In this document: positions 63,983 through 64,000 of the stretch, one piece after another
Position numbering within the stretch: position 1 is the first letter of the stretch
Layout of the letters: each line of letters starts with the position of its first letter
DNA from: Wenyingzhuangia gilva
Lineage (GTDB): Bacteria > Bacteroidota > Bacteroidia > Flavobacteriales > Flavobacteriaceae
NCBI RefSeq assembly: GCF_030519655.1
Contig: NZ_JAUMIT010000008.1
Coordinates: forward strand, 37,341 to 101,340
DNA length: 64,000 nt
Reading direction: 5' to 3'
The notes under the pieces: model-generated
What the model was told of the DNA's origin: nothing
Databases searched by the model: none
The model's input: only the letters and a program-made list of their open reading frames with translations
Translations under genes and position numbers: made by a program

Positions 63983-64000
63983 CACCCGCAACGGCGAGCA

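Larger units (their letters stand above)
63607..64000. other. 394 bases without a gene at the right edge
   Basis: Holds the terminator of the peptidase gene, a large dyad at 63843-63884 and a promoter box at 63975-63982. Short inverted words such as TTTAGGG and CCCTAAG (about 63778-63813) are present. No convincing open frame on either strand. Confidence 0.6.

Overview
The window looks like chromosomal DNA of a marine member of the family Flavobacteriaceae (Bacteroidota). The reasons are low GC, many promoters with the Bacteroidota -7 box TAnnTTTG, few clear Shine-Dalgarno sites, two type IX secretion (T9SS) cargo proteins plus the T9SS plug protein, lineage-typical families (DUF3127, DUF2480, DUF3078, DUF5103, DUF6695), and a complete Na+-pumping NQR operon. 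I see no prophage, insertion sequence, CRISPR array, tRNA or rRNA gene inside the window. Almost everything is housekeeping.

Layout. 1-697: the tail of one small unknown gene followed by a full paralogue, each with its own terminator. 674-8218 (minus): a thiamine operon, thiS-thiC-tenI-thiD-thiE-thiG-thiH-thiF/rhodanese, headed by a promoter, a TPP riboswitch and a candidate terminator hairpin (8307-8452). Five of its seven gaps carry different repeat-like or hairpin sequences. 8512-9546: rlmN. 9771-13082: a giant secreted protein with an anchor-A-like domain, a calcium-binding repeat and two tandem leucine-rich domains. 13171-19553 (minus): queA, a coupled mazG-like/membrane protein/aroA operon, aat, an OB-fold DUF3127 protein, a family 9 glycosyltransferase and a NlpC/P60-LysM lipoprotein. 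19605-28194 (plus): a transporter, the tight cluster yicC-gmk-DUF3050-nadD, an M23 peptidase, a GH3-family enzyme, an M43 protease exported by T9SS, and rsmI.

29309-34869 (plus): leuC-leuD, then a small secreted-protein gene bracketed by two nearly identical terminators, then leuA and leuB. Together the four leu genes carry 2-ketoisovalerate to 2-ketoisocaproate. 34942-37002 (minus): an unknown protein with a DxDDT motif behind a metallophosphoesterase-like nuclease. 37145-38365: hflX. 38406-43397 (minus): unknown secreted protein, marC and a DUF3124 lipoprotein, then DUF3078-DUF2480-DUF59-sufE, the tail of an Fe-S assembly locus whose sufBCDS genes are not in this window. 43502-46357 (plus): a PfkB kinase and a long PurF. 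46475-51800 (minus): ppc, tilS, pabB. 51916-55300: an NRDE protein and a permuted papain-like protein (plus), then apaG and the T9SS plug protein (minus). 55513-61328: nqrABCDEF. 61441-63606: dipeptidyl peptidase IV. The last 394 bases have no gene but end in a strong promoter pointing out of the window.

Several starts were moved from the longest open frame because a promoter box or signal peptide decides them (31473, 37145, 51800, 61441). No complete new defence or mobile system was found. The best leads are the DxDDT protein, the DUF3050 protein with a diiron-oxidase-like motif, the SSB-like tail on DUF3127, the terminator-flanked gene inside the leu cluster, and the repeat-filled thiamine operon.
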